NCBI GenBank assembly: GCA_034667525.1
Contig: JAXDJO010000039.1
Span: 1 to 45,411, forward strand
From: DATAPE01 sp034667525
GTDB taxonomy: Bacteria; Actinomycetota; CADDZG01; WHSQ01
Length of the DNA stretch: 45,411 bases
Direction of reading: 5' to 3'
In this document: positions 17,494 through 25,884 of the stretch, one piece after another
Numbering within the stretch: the first letter of the stretch is position 1
How the letters are laid out: each line of letters opens with the position of its first letter
Notes under the pieces: generated by a model
What the model was told of the DNA's origin: nothing
Database searches by the model: none
Seen by the model: only the letters and a program-made list of their open reading frames with translations
Position numbers and translations under genes: made by a program

Positions 17494-17836
17494 CTTGACT
17501 CTGGCGAGCTGTTCGGATGGCTCGTTCGTCGACAAGGTCGCCATCACCAATCCCACCGAATATCCAGCAACCGTCGACGTGCATGGGACGGGACAAGGCT
17601 CGACTGATTTGGCCACCGTTGTTGCTGACTCTGAAATGACTATCCATGATGTCTACGATCAAGGCGACAGGTGGATCTTTCGTTTCACCTACTCGGGCTA
17701 CAGGCAGGAGCTTGAGCTTTCGCGCGACCAACTCGCCCATGACGGTTGGCGCGTGATGATCCCTAGCAGTTTCGAAACCCACCTTAGAACACGGGGTGTT
17801 CAGCCTCCCCGTGAACACGAAAGGAATGAGAGATGA
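17456..17836 (+). CDS. Small putative lipoprotein
   Basis: 126 residues from GTG 17456. MKKVLALCVLAVSLTLASC is a lipoprotein signal with lipobox LASC at residue 19. The mature part contains FVDKVAITNPTEYPATVDVH and a stretch of predicted beta strands ending in basic PREHERNER. The longer open frame (from 17312) would bury the signal peptide and is not used. The stop overlaps the next start (ATGA), so it is coupled to the zinc-ribbon gene. No named family is recognised. Confidence 0.6.
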   Translation: MKKVLALCVLAVSLTLASCSDGSFVDKVAITNPTEYPATVDVHGTGQGSTDLATVVADSEMTIHDVYDQGDRWIFRFTYSGYRQELELSRDQLAHDGWRVMIPSSFETHLRTRGVQPPREHERNER

Positions 17837-18153
17837 AAGTAGAAACGTGTCCCAAGTGTGGAGAAGCCATCGTCGAGGGTCGATTCAACTGCATCAAATG
17901 TGGTTCGGCGTACCCCGACTTGACCGAAAGAGACTTGACCTGGGATCCCTCTAACGATGACGAGAAAAAACAGATAGCCCTCCCACCCAGAAAGGAACCG
18001 GGAGGACGGCGGGATGGAGTGAAGCCAACTGAGAGCTGGAAGCTCGAGAGAAGGCGCGCCTCTGACATTGACGTTGTTGGCCAAGGGCGGCGCTATTCAG
18101 GCCGCAGGACAGATCACCCAGGGGGGACTGCCCCAGGTTTGGTTGACTCCTAA
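17833..18153 (+). CDS. Zinc-ribbon protein, 3' part lost at the IS insertion
   Basis: The first 25 residues hold a four-cysteine zinc ribbon, CPKCGEAIVEGRFNCIKCG. The frame then continues through a basic linker; residues from about 97 on are read from the left end of the IS element, so the natural C-terminus is gone or masked. Residues ~63-82 (KPTESWKLERRRASDIDVV) could instead be the N-terminus of the broken flippase, starting at GTG 18019, so two genes may have been joined by an older deletion. The ATGA overlap with the lipoprotein gene supports the start. Confidence 0.5.
   Translation: MKVETCPKCGEAIVEGRFNCIKCGSAYPDLTERDLTWDPSNDDEKKQIALPPRKEPGGRRDGVKPTESWKLERRRASDIDVVGQGRRYSGRRTDHPGGTAPGLVDS
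18124..18149 (+). repeat. IS left inverted repeat
   Basis: Starts GGGACTGCCCC and ends TTGACTC; it matches the reverse complement of 19353-19378 except for a few bases in the middle. Confidence 0.85.
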
Positions 18154-18189
18154 TCTGTGAGGACGATCCTCACGAGAAGGAGGCAGTCG

Positions 18190-18473
18190 ATGCCCAAAGC
18201 GTTCCCCGCGGAGTTCCGTCGCGATGTGGTCGCGGTGGCCCGCCGCAAAGAGGCTCCTATGAGCCAGGTCGCCAAGGACTTCGGGATCTCACAGTCGTGT
18301 CTTGTTCGCTGGGTGAGGCGCGCCGAGATCGAAGACGGCGTGCGCGACGGTCTCACCACGCCGAGGAGGCCGACATCCGCGAGCTCAAGAAGCGCAACCG
18401 CTTGCTTGAACAGGAGAACGAGGTCTTGCGCCGTGCCGCGATCTACCTCGGCAAGGGCGTCCTCCCAAAATGA
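18190..18473 (+). pseudogene. IS3-family orfA (HTH protein), frameshifted
   Basis: ATG 18190 with AAGGAGG six bases upstream starts a helix-turn-helix protein: FPAEFRRDVVAVARRKEAPM then SQVAKDFGISQSCLVRWVRR. At about 18355-18362 (CTCACCACGCCGAGG) the frame breaks; the next frame continues with AEEADIRELKKRNRLLEQEN and EVLRRAAIYLGKGVLPK, the leucine-zipper part, and stops at 18473. One base seems to be missing. The stop overlaps the orfB start (ATGA). Confidence 0.8.
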
Positions 18474-19336
18474 TGTACCCGCTGGTCCGTGAGCTCGCCG
18501 CCGACGGGATCCCCGTGGTGGTGACCTGCCGGGTGCTCGGCTTCACTCCCCAGGCGTTCTACAAGTGGCGGGCCAACCCAGTCTCGAGGCGCGAGTGGGA
18601 TGACGCCCATCTCATCGACGCCGCTCGCTCGATCCATCACGACGACCCCGTCTTCGGCTACCGCTTCATCTGTGACGAACTCGATTCCGAGCGCGGCATC
18701 CAGGCGTCAGAGAACCGGGTCCAACGCCTGTGCAGCAGCCACGGCATCTACTCGGTCCTGGCTCGCAAGCGGGGCCGGTGGGCGCGACCGAAGGAACCGG
18801 TCCACGACGATCTCGTGAAGCGTGCCTTCGGCGCCAAGGCGCGCAACGAGCTGTGGTTCGCCGACATAACCGAGCACCCCACGGCTGAAGGCAAGCTCTA
18901 CCTCTGCGCCATCAAAGACGCGTTCTCAGGGCGCATCGTCGGCTACTCGATCGACTCGCGCATGAAGGCGTCGCTCGCGGTTGCGGCGCTGCGGAACGCG
19001 ATCGCTCTAAGAGGACCAGTCGCAACGATTGTGCACTCCGATCGCGGCAGTCAGTTCCTCTCCGGCAAGTTTCTGCGAGCGTTGCGCTCCGCCGGCCTCA
19101 TAGGGTCGATGGGTCGCACCGGGACCTGCGCCGACAACGCTGCGATGGAGTCATTCTTTGCGCTCGTGCAGAACAACGTCTTCAACCGCCAACGCTGGCA
19201 GTCGCGAGATGAGCTGCGTCTCGCGATCGTGGTCTGGATCGAAAGGACCTATCACCGCCGCCGGCGTCAACGGGCGCTGGGCAAGCTCACCCCGATCGAA
19301 TTCGAAACAGTGCACGACGTTGCCTATGCAGCGTGA
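18470..19336 (+). CDS. IS3-family transposase OrfB (DDE)
   Basis: 288 residues from ATG 18470 (or the adjacent ATG at 18473). An HTH_21 region (DDPVFGYRFICDELDSERGI) precedes the rve integrase core, whose catalytic triad is visible: Asp in LWFADITEH, Asp in VHSDRGSQF and Glu in DNAAMESFF. The end WIERTYHRRRRQRALGKLTP is typical of IS3 relatives. In this family the active enzyme is usually an OrfA-OrfB fusion made by -1 frameshifting; here OrfA is itself out of frame, so functional fusion would need two shifts. Confidence 0.92.
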   Translation: MMYPLVRELAADGIPVVVTCRVLGFTPQAFYKWRANPVSRREWDDAHLIDAARSIHHDDPVFGYRFICDELDSERGIQASENRVQRLCSSHGIYSVLARKRGRWARPKEPVHDDLVKRAFGAKARNELWFADITEHPTAEGKLYLCAIKDAFSGRIVGYSIDSRMKASLAVAALRNAIALRGPVATIVHSDRGSQFLSGKFLRALRSAGLIGSMGRTGTCADNAAMESFFALVQNNVFNRQRWQSRDELRLAIVVWIERTYHRRRRQRALGKLTPIEFETVHDVAYAA

Positions 19337-19352
19337 ATACTTCCAACCCTAC

Positions 19353-19378
19353 GAGTCAACTGAAGTGGGGGCAGTCCC
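19353..19378 (-). repeat. IS right inverted repeat
   Basis: On the minus strand it reads GGGACTGCCCC, a diverged middle, and GTTGACTC, pairing with the left end at 18124-18149. Confidence 0.85.
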
Positions 19379-19994
19379 GGGCGTGGTCGCGTTCGCTTTC
19401 GTCTCCATCGCGGTAAGAACACTCGGCACCAGCAACTACGGATTGTTCCGGCAGGTCAGCCAGGTACTCACTATCGCTGCGCAGGTGGGACTTGCCGGCT
19501 TCAACTATTCGGCGATGCGGTTCATCGCCAGCGGTGGTCGACGCAATCGTGACTGCCCTTATCAACTCGGTTCGCATCATCCAAACCAAAATGCTCGTAG
19601 GCATCCATCCTTTTGGCAGGTCTCTGCTCAAACCTGTCGCTGCGGCCATTGTCGGAGCTGCGATTCTCGGCGGATTAGTTCGCCTGGTGGGCACAGCACA
19701 GCGTTTGAGCTCGCGAGTCTTGGGATCGCCGGCATCGTTTACTTAGGACTAATGAAGTGGATGGGTATCGATCCTGAGGAACAGTATGTATGGCTGGGAA
19801 TCAAGAACAAGGCTCGGAGCGTCCTTCCCAGCCGGATGCGGGGGTGAACCGGTCCTCGCTTCCGGCCGGGGTGGCCAGTGCCGCTTGATCATGTTGAAGG
19901 CGACCGCGCGGGGCGTGCCTCCCTTTCTAACTCAAGGGAAGGAATCCACGGTCGATATCAAAAGAGGCAGATTGAGACAGCAGGAGGGGGACAT

Positions 19995-21053
19995 ATGAGC
20001 TTTCGCTATCGAAAGAGTATTTCCCTCGGCATGGGCACCCGGCTCAATATCAGCAAAACAGGGATCGGAATCTCAGGCGGCATTCCCGGAGCTCGCACCT
20101 CTGTTCATTCTTCTGGAAGGCGAACGACGAGCGTAGGCGTTCCCGGAACGGGCATGTACTTTCGCAAGGACACAAGGATCGGATCCCAACCAGAGTCCAA
20201 CAGGAAAGCCAGCTCAAGAGGGAGCCTCCAGCCGAACGTGGAGGCAACCGCCATCGCATCGCTGAAGGCCCCCTTGTTTGCTCCCAGGTATGAGAAATGC
20301 TTCATCAAGGGAGTGAAGCAGGCCCTGGAGGGGAATTGCACAGCCGCCGTCCCTGTGCTCACTGAAGCAATCGAGCACGCCAAGGGAGCCGTGATCTCAC
20401 CTAGCTTCTTTCTGGGCTACTGCCTTGCCCGCCTAGACCAGAACGCCGAAGCGGCGGACCAACTGAGTCAAGTTGTCGCCTCAGACACGGCCCTCCCCGA
20501 TCAGCTCATGCTGAAATACACGATCCAAGGACACATTCCAATTGCGGTCACGCCAAGCCTCCTTGTGACGGTCCCGTTCTCAACGATCGGGGCGGCTCTT
20601 CTTCTGACCGAGCTGTATCAGGCGTTAAGCCAAATGGATAAAGCCGTTGGTGTGCTTGAGGCTCTGGTGCACGCTGGCGTGCAAGATCCAATCATCAACT
20701 CCTCACTAGCTGAGTTGTACACGCTGATGGAGCATTGGGATGAAGTGATCGAGATCACGGACAAGATGCAGAACACAGACGACATCACCTGTCAGGCGTT
20801 GATCTTCAGGGGCCAGGCGTTTGCTGCCAAAGGGTTGAACGACGCCGCTCTGGAATCCTTCAAAGATGCGCTGCGGTCGAAGAAGCGGGCTGCACAACTC
20901 CTTCTTACCGCCCGTTATTACAGAGCTGCTGTCTACATCACCCTTGGTAAGAAGGCACAGGCGCGCAAGGATTTGGAACTAGTCATGGCGGAGGACAGTA
21001 CGTTTCGAGATGTGAACCATCAACTGGCCGAGCTAGGCAAACTCACCCCGTAA
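19995..21053 (+). CDS. DUF4236 domain protein with TPR-like repeats
   Basis: 352 residues from ATG 19995, which follows AGGAGGGGG by four bases; an in-frame extension to 19878 has no such site. Residues 1-55 match the glycine/serine-rich DUF4236 domain (FRYRKSISLGMGTRLNISKT then GIGISGGIPGARTSVHSSG, and SVGVPGTGMYFRK). After a linker, residues ~95-350 are helical repeats of TPR type (for example YCLARLDQNAEAADQLSQV and ALIFRGQAFAAKGLNDAALE). DUF4236 has no settled function. The gene stands alone, convergent with the ABC operon. A scaffold or signalling role is a guess. Confidence 0.8.
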   Translation: MSFRYRKSISLGMGTRLNISKTGIGISGGIPGARTSVHSSGRRTTSVGVPGTGMYFRKDTRIGSQPESNRKASSRGSLQPNVEATAIASLKAPLFAPRYEKCFIKGVKQALEGNCTAAVPVLTEAIEHAKGAVISPSFFLGYCLARLDQNAEAADQLSQVVASDTALPDQLMLKYTIQGHIPIAVTPSLLVTVPFSTIGAALLLTELYQALSQMDKAVGVLEALVHAGVQDPIINSSLAELYTLMEHWDEVIEITDKMQNTDDITCQALIFRGQAFAAKGLNDAALESFKDALRSKKRAAQLLLTARYYRAAVYITLGKKAQARKDLELVMAEDSTFRDVNHQLAELGKLTP

Positions 21054-21120
21054 TCACTGACTGAAGTTGGCGAGCTCCACATCCTGATCATCCCAATCCT
21101 GCCCACCTTTGTGTAATAGA

Positions 21121-22176
21121 TCAAGCGAAACGCCCTCGGATCCACCAAAGACAGAACCAGCTCAAGATGACCGCTGCGCTGAGAAAGATCGCCAGTTCCA
21201 GCCATTGGAACGTCCAGTAATGGCTGGCGGGTTGGTAAGTCGTAACTGAATGGTAGTGGAGGCTCACAGTGGCGACGCAGTCGTGCAGCACTTTGTCGAG
21301 GCCGGCCGGCGCTTTCCTAACGTTCCCGGATCCCTGAGGCGGCGCGCCAGCCAAAGTACCCAGGCGGGGGCAAGCGCGCGCTAGGAATCGATGAGTGAGG
21401 GGTTGGCCAGCTTTATCAGCGAACCGGGTTGAGTAGATCCAGGCATTGGGAAGGTTGGGGGAAGGTGGCAGCAGGCTGAAGGAGCCCGAGTTCGTACTGC
21501 GAAGGCCAATTCTATTGGGATCGAGCGTATTGACTTGATGCAGCGGCGCGATGAGATGCGGGCGCATCCAAAAGATGGTTCCCAGTCTGACTAGAACGAA
21601 GGCCGCCAGCGTAGTGGCCATAGCCGGGACGGTCCTCCGGATAACTAACCCAACGGTGATGCCGAGCGTGAGCGCAAAGGCCGCATAGCCGATCGCGACG
21701 ATGCCGCGTTCGTCAAAGAAGGGTGGGGAGAACCGGTTCGCGTGCACTCTGTCGATCGGGCTCGCCCACCAGGTGATCATGAGGCTGAGGAGTCCGGTGA
21801 CGACCATGCTTGCCAGGCCAACCACGGCAAGCTTGACGCCTAACCAGCGGGTGCGAGTGACGCCTTGCGTCCAGGCAAGACGATAGGTGCCGGTTTCCAG
21901 CTCCCGGGCGATGAGAGGCGCTCCCCAGAAGACCCCGAGGAGGCCGGGCATCACAATCACGAGGATCCCGAGCCAGATTCCCAGGTTCTTGTCGTTTAAG
22001 AGGAACGCGGCTGTAGCAGTTGAGCAGTCGCCGTGCGTCGCGCAACGGGCGACGTTGGCGTTATAGAGATGAACCAGGTGCGGTCCGGTGACGGCCGCCA
22101 CGATGGCAACGATCACCAGCGCCCCGAAGGCGATCGCGGTTTGGGGGCGTGCCTGAAGCCAGGCGAAGCGAATCAT
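21121..22176 (-). CDS. ABC transporter permease subunit
   Basis: 351 residues from ATG 22176, which overlaps the ATPase stop (ATGA). Six membrane segments are spread over the chain (for example TAIAFGALVIVAIVAAVTGP near the start, LGIWLGILVIVMPGLLGVFW, VGLASMVVTGLLSLMITWW, and LAIFLSAAVILSWFCLWWI at the end), with a large external loop at ~235-315. The motif APLIARELETGTYRLAWTQG matches ABC-2/bacitracin-type permeases linked to YtrA regulators. Third gene of the GntR-ATPase-permease operon; it probably exports a peptide antibiotic or lipid, substrate unknown. Confidence 0.8.
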   Translation of the reverse strand: MIRFAWLQARPQTAIAFGALVIVAIVAAVTGPHLVHLYNANVARCATHGDCSTATAAFLLNDKNLGIWLGILVIVMPGLLGVFWGAPLIARELETGTYRLAWTQGVTRTRWLGVKLAVVGLASMVVTGLLSLMITWWASPIDRVHANRFSPPFFDERGIVAIGYAAFALTLGITVGLVIRRTVPAMATTLAAFVLVRLGTIFWMRPHLIAPLHQVNTLDPNRIGLRSTNSGSFSLLPPSPNLPNAWIYSTRFADKAGQPLTHRFLARACPRLGTLAGAPPQGSGNVRKAPAGLDKVLHDCVATVSLHYHSVTTYQPASHYWTFQWLELAIFLSAAVILSWFCLWWIRGRFA

Positions 22177-23075
22177 CGAAGAACTGCCAGCCGGGATTGG
22201 CGAGACGTTTTGACGTCGCGCGCTTGACGCATGTAGGCGAGCACCAGATCGTCCATGGTGACCGGCTTGACACTCCACGACGGGTCGAATACTGGGAACG
22301 GATCGGAGGTACGCACGAGAAGCACGCTTTGCTTATCAGTGTGGGTTTCTTCAACGACTTCAAGGCTAGATGGAAGGCTGTCCGGGTCTCGGCGGGTTCC
22401 GGAAAGGCGGTGATGGGACGCCAGCAGATCGCCGACCTCTCCGGCAAGTTGCACCTTGGAAGCTGTTAGCACGACGAGGTAATCACAAACCCGTTCGAGG
22501 TCGGCAACGAGATGCGACGAGAGCACGACGCTCACCCCCTGCACGGCGACGACCTCCATAAGGTCTTGGAGGAACTCGCGTCGCGCAAGGGGATCCAAAC
22601 TGGCTACCGGCTCATCAAGGATGAGGACCTCCGGCCGTTTCGCGATTGCCAGCGTGAGGGCGAGCTGGGCTCGCTGGCCGCCGGAGAGCGACCCCGCTCG
22701 TTGGTGAGGGTCGAGGTCAAGATGATCGATCCGGCTTTCCGCCAGTTCGTGGTCCCAGTTCGGGTTGAGCCAGCCAGCCATTCGCAGGTGGTCAGCAACC
22801 GATAGCCGCGCATACGTCGGCGTGTCCTGGGCGACGAATCCGACCCGACCGAGCTGTGCGGGGCCGTCACCTGAACGGTCGCCCAGGACCGAGATGGTTC
22901 CTGCGCTTTGTGCGAGGAGCCCAACGGCGAGGTGCAGCAAGGTGGTCTTGCCCGCACCGTTCGGGCCGACGAGCCCCATGACCCTTCCCTCGGGGATTGC
23001 CAAGGTGCAGTCCCTCAGCGCCCAACGAGGGCCGTAGCGTTTCCCCAGCCCGGTGGTCTCGAGAACAAGGCTCAT
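22173..23075 (-). CDS. ABC transporter ATP-binding protein
   Basis: 300 residues. Walker A GPNGAGKTT (~37-45), Q-loop VAQD, signature SLSGGQRAQLALTLA, Walker B VLILDEP with the D-loop VASLDP, and switch His in LSSH are all present. The C-terminal ~90 residues form the extension usual in exporters of this class. The start overlaps the regulator stop and the stop overlaps the permease start, both as ATGA, so the three genes are translated as one unit. Confidence 0.9.
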   Translation of the reverse strand: MSLVLETTGLGKRYGPRWALRDCTLAIPEGRVMGLVGPNGAGKTTLLHLAVGLLAQSAGTISVLGDRSGDGPAQLGRVGFVAQDTPTYARLSVADHLRMAGWLNPNWDHELAESRIDHLDLDPHQRAGSLSGGQRAQLALTLAIAKRPEVLILDEPVASLDPLARREFLQDLMEVVAVQGVSVVLSSHLVADLERVCDYLVVLTASKVQLAGEVGDLLASHHRLSGTRRDPDSLPSSLEVVEETHTDKQSVLLVRTSDPFPVFDPSWSVKPVTMDDLVLAYMRQARDVKTSRQSRLAVLR

Positions 23076-23464
23076 GCCACACCTTCGGCGAAGCAGTTGC
23101 GGAAGGCCGTGCGGTAGATCGCCTCGATGTCGTCCGGGCCCAGACCAGCGGCACGCGCCTTGCGCAGCCAGCTAGTCATCGAAGCCAGAAACCGCGTCTG
23201 CGCGGCTGGGTCCGTGCGAGGGAGCGACGCGACGATGAAGGTGCCCAGGCCGGGCCGCGCCTGCACCAATCCCTCTCGCTCCAGATCGCGATAGGCCTTC
23301 AGCACTGTGTTCGGGTTGATCGCCAGCTTGGCGACCACCTGTTGGGCCGTCGGCAACTGGTCACCAGGCTCGAGCAATCCGAGTTGCAACGCTTGATGGA
23401 CTTGCTGGACCAGCTGGACATAGGTCGCCACGCCTGAACCGGTATCAAGCTGAAACTCGATCAT
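23072..23464 (-). CDS. GntR-family regulator, YtrA subfamily
   Basis: 130 residues from ATG 23464, preceded by GAAAGGGTGCTA; a GTG six bases earlier is possible. The winged helix shows YVQLVQQVHQALQLGLLEPG, DQLPTAQQVVAKLAINPNTV and LKAYRDLEREGLVQARPGLG, the GntR pattern, followed by only a short two-helix C-terminal part as in YtrA proteins. These bind palindromes in their own promoter and repress the linked ABC genes until a cell-wall or antibiotic signal appears. A fitting palindrome lies just upstream. Confidence 0.88.
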   Translation of the reverse strand: MIEFQLDTGSGVATYVQLVQQVHQALQLGLLEPGDQLPTAQQVVAKLAINPNTVLKAYRDLEREGLVQARPGLGTFIVASLPRTDPAAQTRFLASMTSWLRKARAAGLGPDDIEAIYRTAFRNCFAEGVA

Positions 23465-23475
23465 TAGCACCCTTT

Positions 23476-23491
23476 CACTAACTGATTAGTG
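23476..23491 (-). promoter_or_regulatory. Palindromic operator of the GntR-ABC operon
   Basis: CACTAACTGATTAGTG is a perfect inverted repeat (CACTAA/TTAGTG, 4-base centre) 12 bases before the GntR start. Upstream on the minus strand lies TATACA, a good -10 box, so the palindrome would cover the transcription start. Autorepression is inferred. Confidence 0.65.
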
Positions 23492-23652
23492 GAAGAGTGT
23501 ATACCGTCTTCGAAGGAGCGCGAAGCAAGTGACAAACTCAACCCAGATCCCTCGGCGCCGGCGTGGCCTTTCACCCGCTGGAGTAAGGCGCGAAACGATC
23601 AGCAAGCTCGGAGGAGCCGTCGCAAGCGACTGCGAGCACCAGTCCCCTGGTC

Positions 23653-25068
23653 CTATCCTTTGGCTGCTTGCGGACGTGCTAGCACGGCCGCGCCGCACGC
23701 TGCGAAGAGTGCAGCGTAGAGGAAGCCCCAGGCCGGAGCCGTCACGGTCCACAGCACTCCAACGATGACGCTCGAGACAAGGTCACCGAGTCCATCCACC
23801 AGCCCCAAGACTCCGAAACCTCGACCGCGCGCGTCCGCGGACAACACCGCGGAGGCGTATGCACCCTCGGCGGTTTCAACCATCCCGGTGGAGCTGCCGA
23901 CCGCCACGAACAAAAGTAGCAACATCCAAATGTTCGCAGATCCCCACGCGAATCCCAGGCACGCGAGACAGAAAAGTGCGATTCCTGCGGTGAGCATGTG
24001 CCTCCTACCGACTCGATCAGCTACGGCGCCGGCAGGGTAGGAAACTGCAGCATTGGCCGCGTTATGTCCGGCATAAAGGAGCACGGCTGACGCGGCCGCC
24101 CGGGTGGGACTCCATCCGGCTCCTATAAGGATGTCGACCGCCCTCAGGATCAACAAAGTCGCAGAGAAGTTTCCCAATCCATAAAGCCCAACCCCGATTA
24201 GCAGATCGCGGAAATTCCCGCGAGTCTTTATCAAATCGCTGATTGAGGCCCTAGATTCCGTGATGCCGACACGGATACGAGGTGCCTCGTGTACCAGGAG
24301 CAAAATCGCAGCTCCTGCAAGCAGACCCGGGATGATGCTGATACCGAAGAGGGCTCGATACCCGACGGCCCCGATGAGGAGCGCAGCCAGCAGAGGCCCC
24401 ACGATAGCGCCGAGTGAGTCCATCGCCCGTTCGAGTCCGAAGGCGCGTCCCAGTTGTGGCTCGGAGACGGAATCCGCCAACAATGAATCGCGCGCTGGCG
24501 ACCGAATCCCCCGCGCCGCCCATGCGATCGTTCGACCCAGCGCGACGAAGGGCCACGCATTTGCCAGAGCGAAGGATCCATAGCCCAGGGCGGTGACCCC
24601 ATACGCCCCCGCTGCGAAGCTCTTTCGTCCTACATCGGGACGATCGGCAATGATCCCGCCGGCGAACTTAGACGATGACAGGGCCGCGTCGGCTAGTCCT
24701 TCTATCGCTCCCAGCGCAGCCGCCGGCGCGCCCAAGGAGTGAAGGAAGCCCGGTAGCGCAGCAGTCGCCATCTCGTGTCCGCTATCCGAAAAGAAGCTCG
24801 CGATCCCGATCCCTACAACGCTCGGATTGCGGAAGACCGCTGTCTTTGGGATCGTAGGAGAATCCGTCACTGGTTCATCGCTGCTCTCTTCCCTTCGACT
24901 GGTTCGCTCGGTGGTTTCACGAACTCCCACAGCAGCGAGTCCAGATATCGGTAAGCGTTCCGTGTTGCGCCTCAACAAACGGGGCAGCCGCGGAATTCCA
25001 GATCCCCAAACAAGTCGTAGAACTCCCACCGGAAGGGAAGAAGTTGAGTCCCGTCTTCGTAGCCTCAT
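23653..25068 (-). CDS. MFS transporter
   Basis: 471 residues from ATG 25068, with GAGGAG four to five bases upstream. About 75 polar residues precede the first membrane segment, longer than usual. Twelve membrane segments follow; the MFS loop 2-3 motif appears as GGIIADRPDVGRKSF and its copy in the second half as AVADRVGRRHMLTAG. GIRSPARDSLLADSVS lies in the fourth to fifth helix region, as in fosmidomycin-resistance/UmaA-like MFS proteins. It is a proton-driven membrane carrier, probably an exporter; the substrate cannot be read from sequence. Confidence 0.85.
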   Translation of the reverse strand: MRLRRRDSTSSLPVGVLRLVWGSGIPRLPRLLRRNTERLPISGLAAVGVRETTERTSRREESSDEPVTDSPTIPKTAVFRNPSVVGIGIASFFSDSGHEMATAALPGFLHSLGAPAAALGAIEGLADAALSSSKFAGGIIADRPDVGRKSFAAGAYGVTALGYGSFALANAWPFVALGRTIAWAARGIRSPARDSLLADSVSEPQLGRAFGLERAMDSLGAIVGPLLAALLIGAVGYRALFGISIIPGLLAGAAILLLVHEAPRIRVGITESRASISDLIKTRGNFRDLLIGVGLYGLGNFSATLLILRAVDILIGAGWSPTRAAASAVLLYAGHNAANAAVSYPAGAVADRVGRRHMLTAGIALFCLACLGFAWGSANIWMLLLLFVAVGSSTGMVETAEGAYASAVLSADARGRGFGVLGLVDGLGDLVSSVIVGVLWTVTAPAWGFLYAALFAACGAAVLARPQAAKG

Positions 25069-25206
25069 GCAGCTCCTCGACTGAGAAAGAAGTTCCCGCT
25101 TTCAGCAGGAGCTATCAGTCCGAAGACGGTTTCGGCGAGCCCCATCGCCTTGGCAACGACGAGAGTATAGGCAGAATCAGGGCTTGGTCCGATGGCCCAA
25201 GTGTGA

Positions 25207-25884
25207 TCACTTCAAGGTATTGACTGCTCGGCCGGCGACCATCACAACCGTAATGATCGAAGCGAGAGCCTCCGTCAGCATGAGGGCCTTAGCACGAGCA
25301 GTGAGCGGCATCGTGTCGGTCGGACTGAACGCCGTCGCGTTCGTAAAAGATACGTACAGGTAATCCATGAACCCGGGCATCCAGTCCGGCTGCCGAAGCT
25401 CTGGTGTCGCCATCTGCGGAAAGAGGAAGTCCGGAGGTCTCTCGTCGGTGAACCGACGAAGGGTGGGCCCGCCACGATCCAACTCCCAATACCAAAGGGC
25501 AAAAGCTAGTACGAGGGTCAACCAGATCTGGAAACCCGAGAAGATGAGCTGACGGCCAGTCACGAGACCTCCCGCCAATACGACATGCACGAGCAGCGCG
25601 AGGGAGGTCAAGTTGGCGAGATTCACGAGCCCGATGAGTAGCAGTGATGCGAAGCGAACGAGGGCGACCTCCTCCGGGTGCCGATCTGGAGCTGTGATCG
25701 TGAGCGGAATGATTAGCGCTGCCTCCAACACGGGAATCACCCAACCGGGTCCGATCGTTAGCTTCGCCGGCAATGTGAGATACAAGATGAGAGCAGCGGT
25801 AGCCGCGAGGGAGGCCGGCCATCGGGGCTCCCGATTCTGCGGCGCGCCAGGACGGCTCTCCTGGTTTTTGTGTTCCGGCTGCAC
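25207..25884 (-). CDS. DUF1345-like integral membrane protein
   Basis: 225 residues from GTG 25884. About six membrane segments: ALILYLTLPAKLTIGPGWVI, VLEAALIIPLTITA, LLLIGLVNLANLTSLALLVH, FQIWLTLVLAFALWYWEL, and at the end FMDYLYVSFTNATAFSPTD followed by ALASIITVVMVAGRAVNTL. The YLYVSFTNATAFSPTDT segment resembles the pore-like loop of two-helix ion channels and of DUF1345 proteins. A channel function is suggested by that resemblance only. Monocistronic as far as visible. Confidence 0.65.
   Translation of the reverse strand: MQPEHKNQESRPGAPQNREPRWPASLAATAALILYLTLPAKLTIGPGWVIPVLEAALIIPLTITAPDRHPEEVALVRFASLLLIGLVNLANLTSLALLVHVVLAGGLVTGRQLIFSGFQIWLTLVLAFALWYWELDRGGPTLRRFTDERPPDFLFPQMATPELRQPDWMPGFMDYLYVSFTNATAFSPTDTMPLTARAKALMLTEALASIITVVMVAGRAVNTLK

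Larger units (their letters stand above)
18124..19378 (+). mobile_element. IS3-family insertion sequence, 1255 bp
   Basis: Bounded by 26-bp imperfect inverted repeats and flanked by a 3-bp direct duplication, GGG at 18121-18123 and 19379-19381, the usual target duplication size for IS3 relatives. It holds an orfA (now frameshifted) and an intact orfB with a DDE transposase core. Excising it with one GGG restores a continuous flippase frame, which fixes the ends. OrfA damage suggests it no longer moves by itself. Confidence 0.9.
18019..19847 (+). pseudogene. Polysaccharide (Wzx-type) flippase, frameshifted, internally deleted and split by an IS
   Basis: Left of the IS one frame reads LAKGGAIQAAGQITQ; right of it the same frame continues GVVAFAFVSIAVRTLGTSNY, then GLFRQVSQVLTIAAQVGLAG and FNYSAMRFIA, the first two helices of a flippase. 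Removing the IS plus one GGG copy joins them exactly in frame. From about 19535 a second frame reads TALINSVRIIQTKMLVGIHP and FGRSLLKPVAAAIVGAAILG, and from ~19690 a third reads FELASLGIAGIVYLGLMKW and GIDPEEQYVWLGIK, both typical of the C-terminus. About 300 central residues are missing. The gene is therefore dead, by deletion and at least two frameshifts as well as the insertion; another one-base shift near 18080 is likely. Confidence 0.75.
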
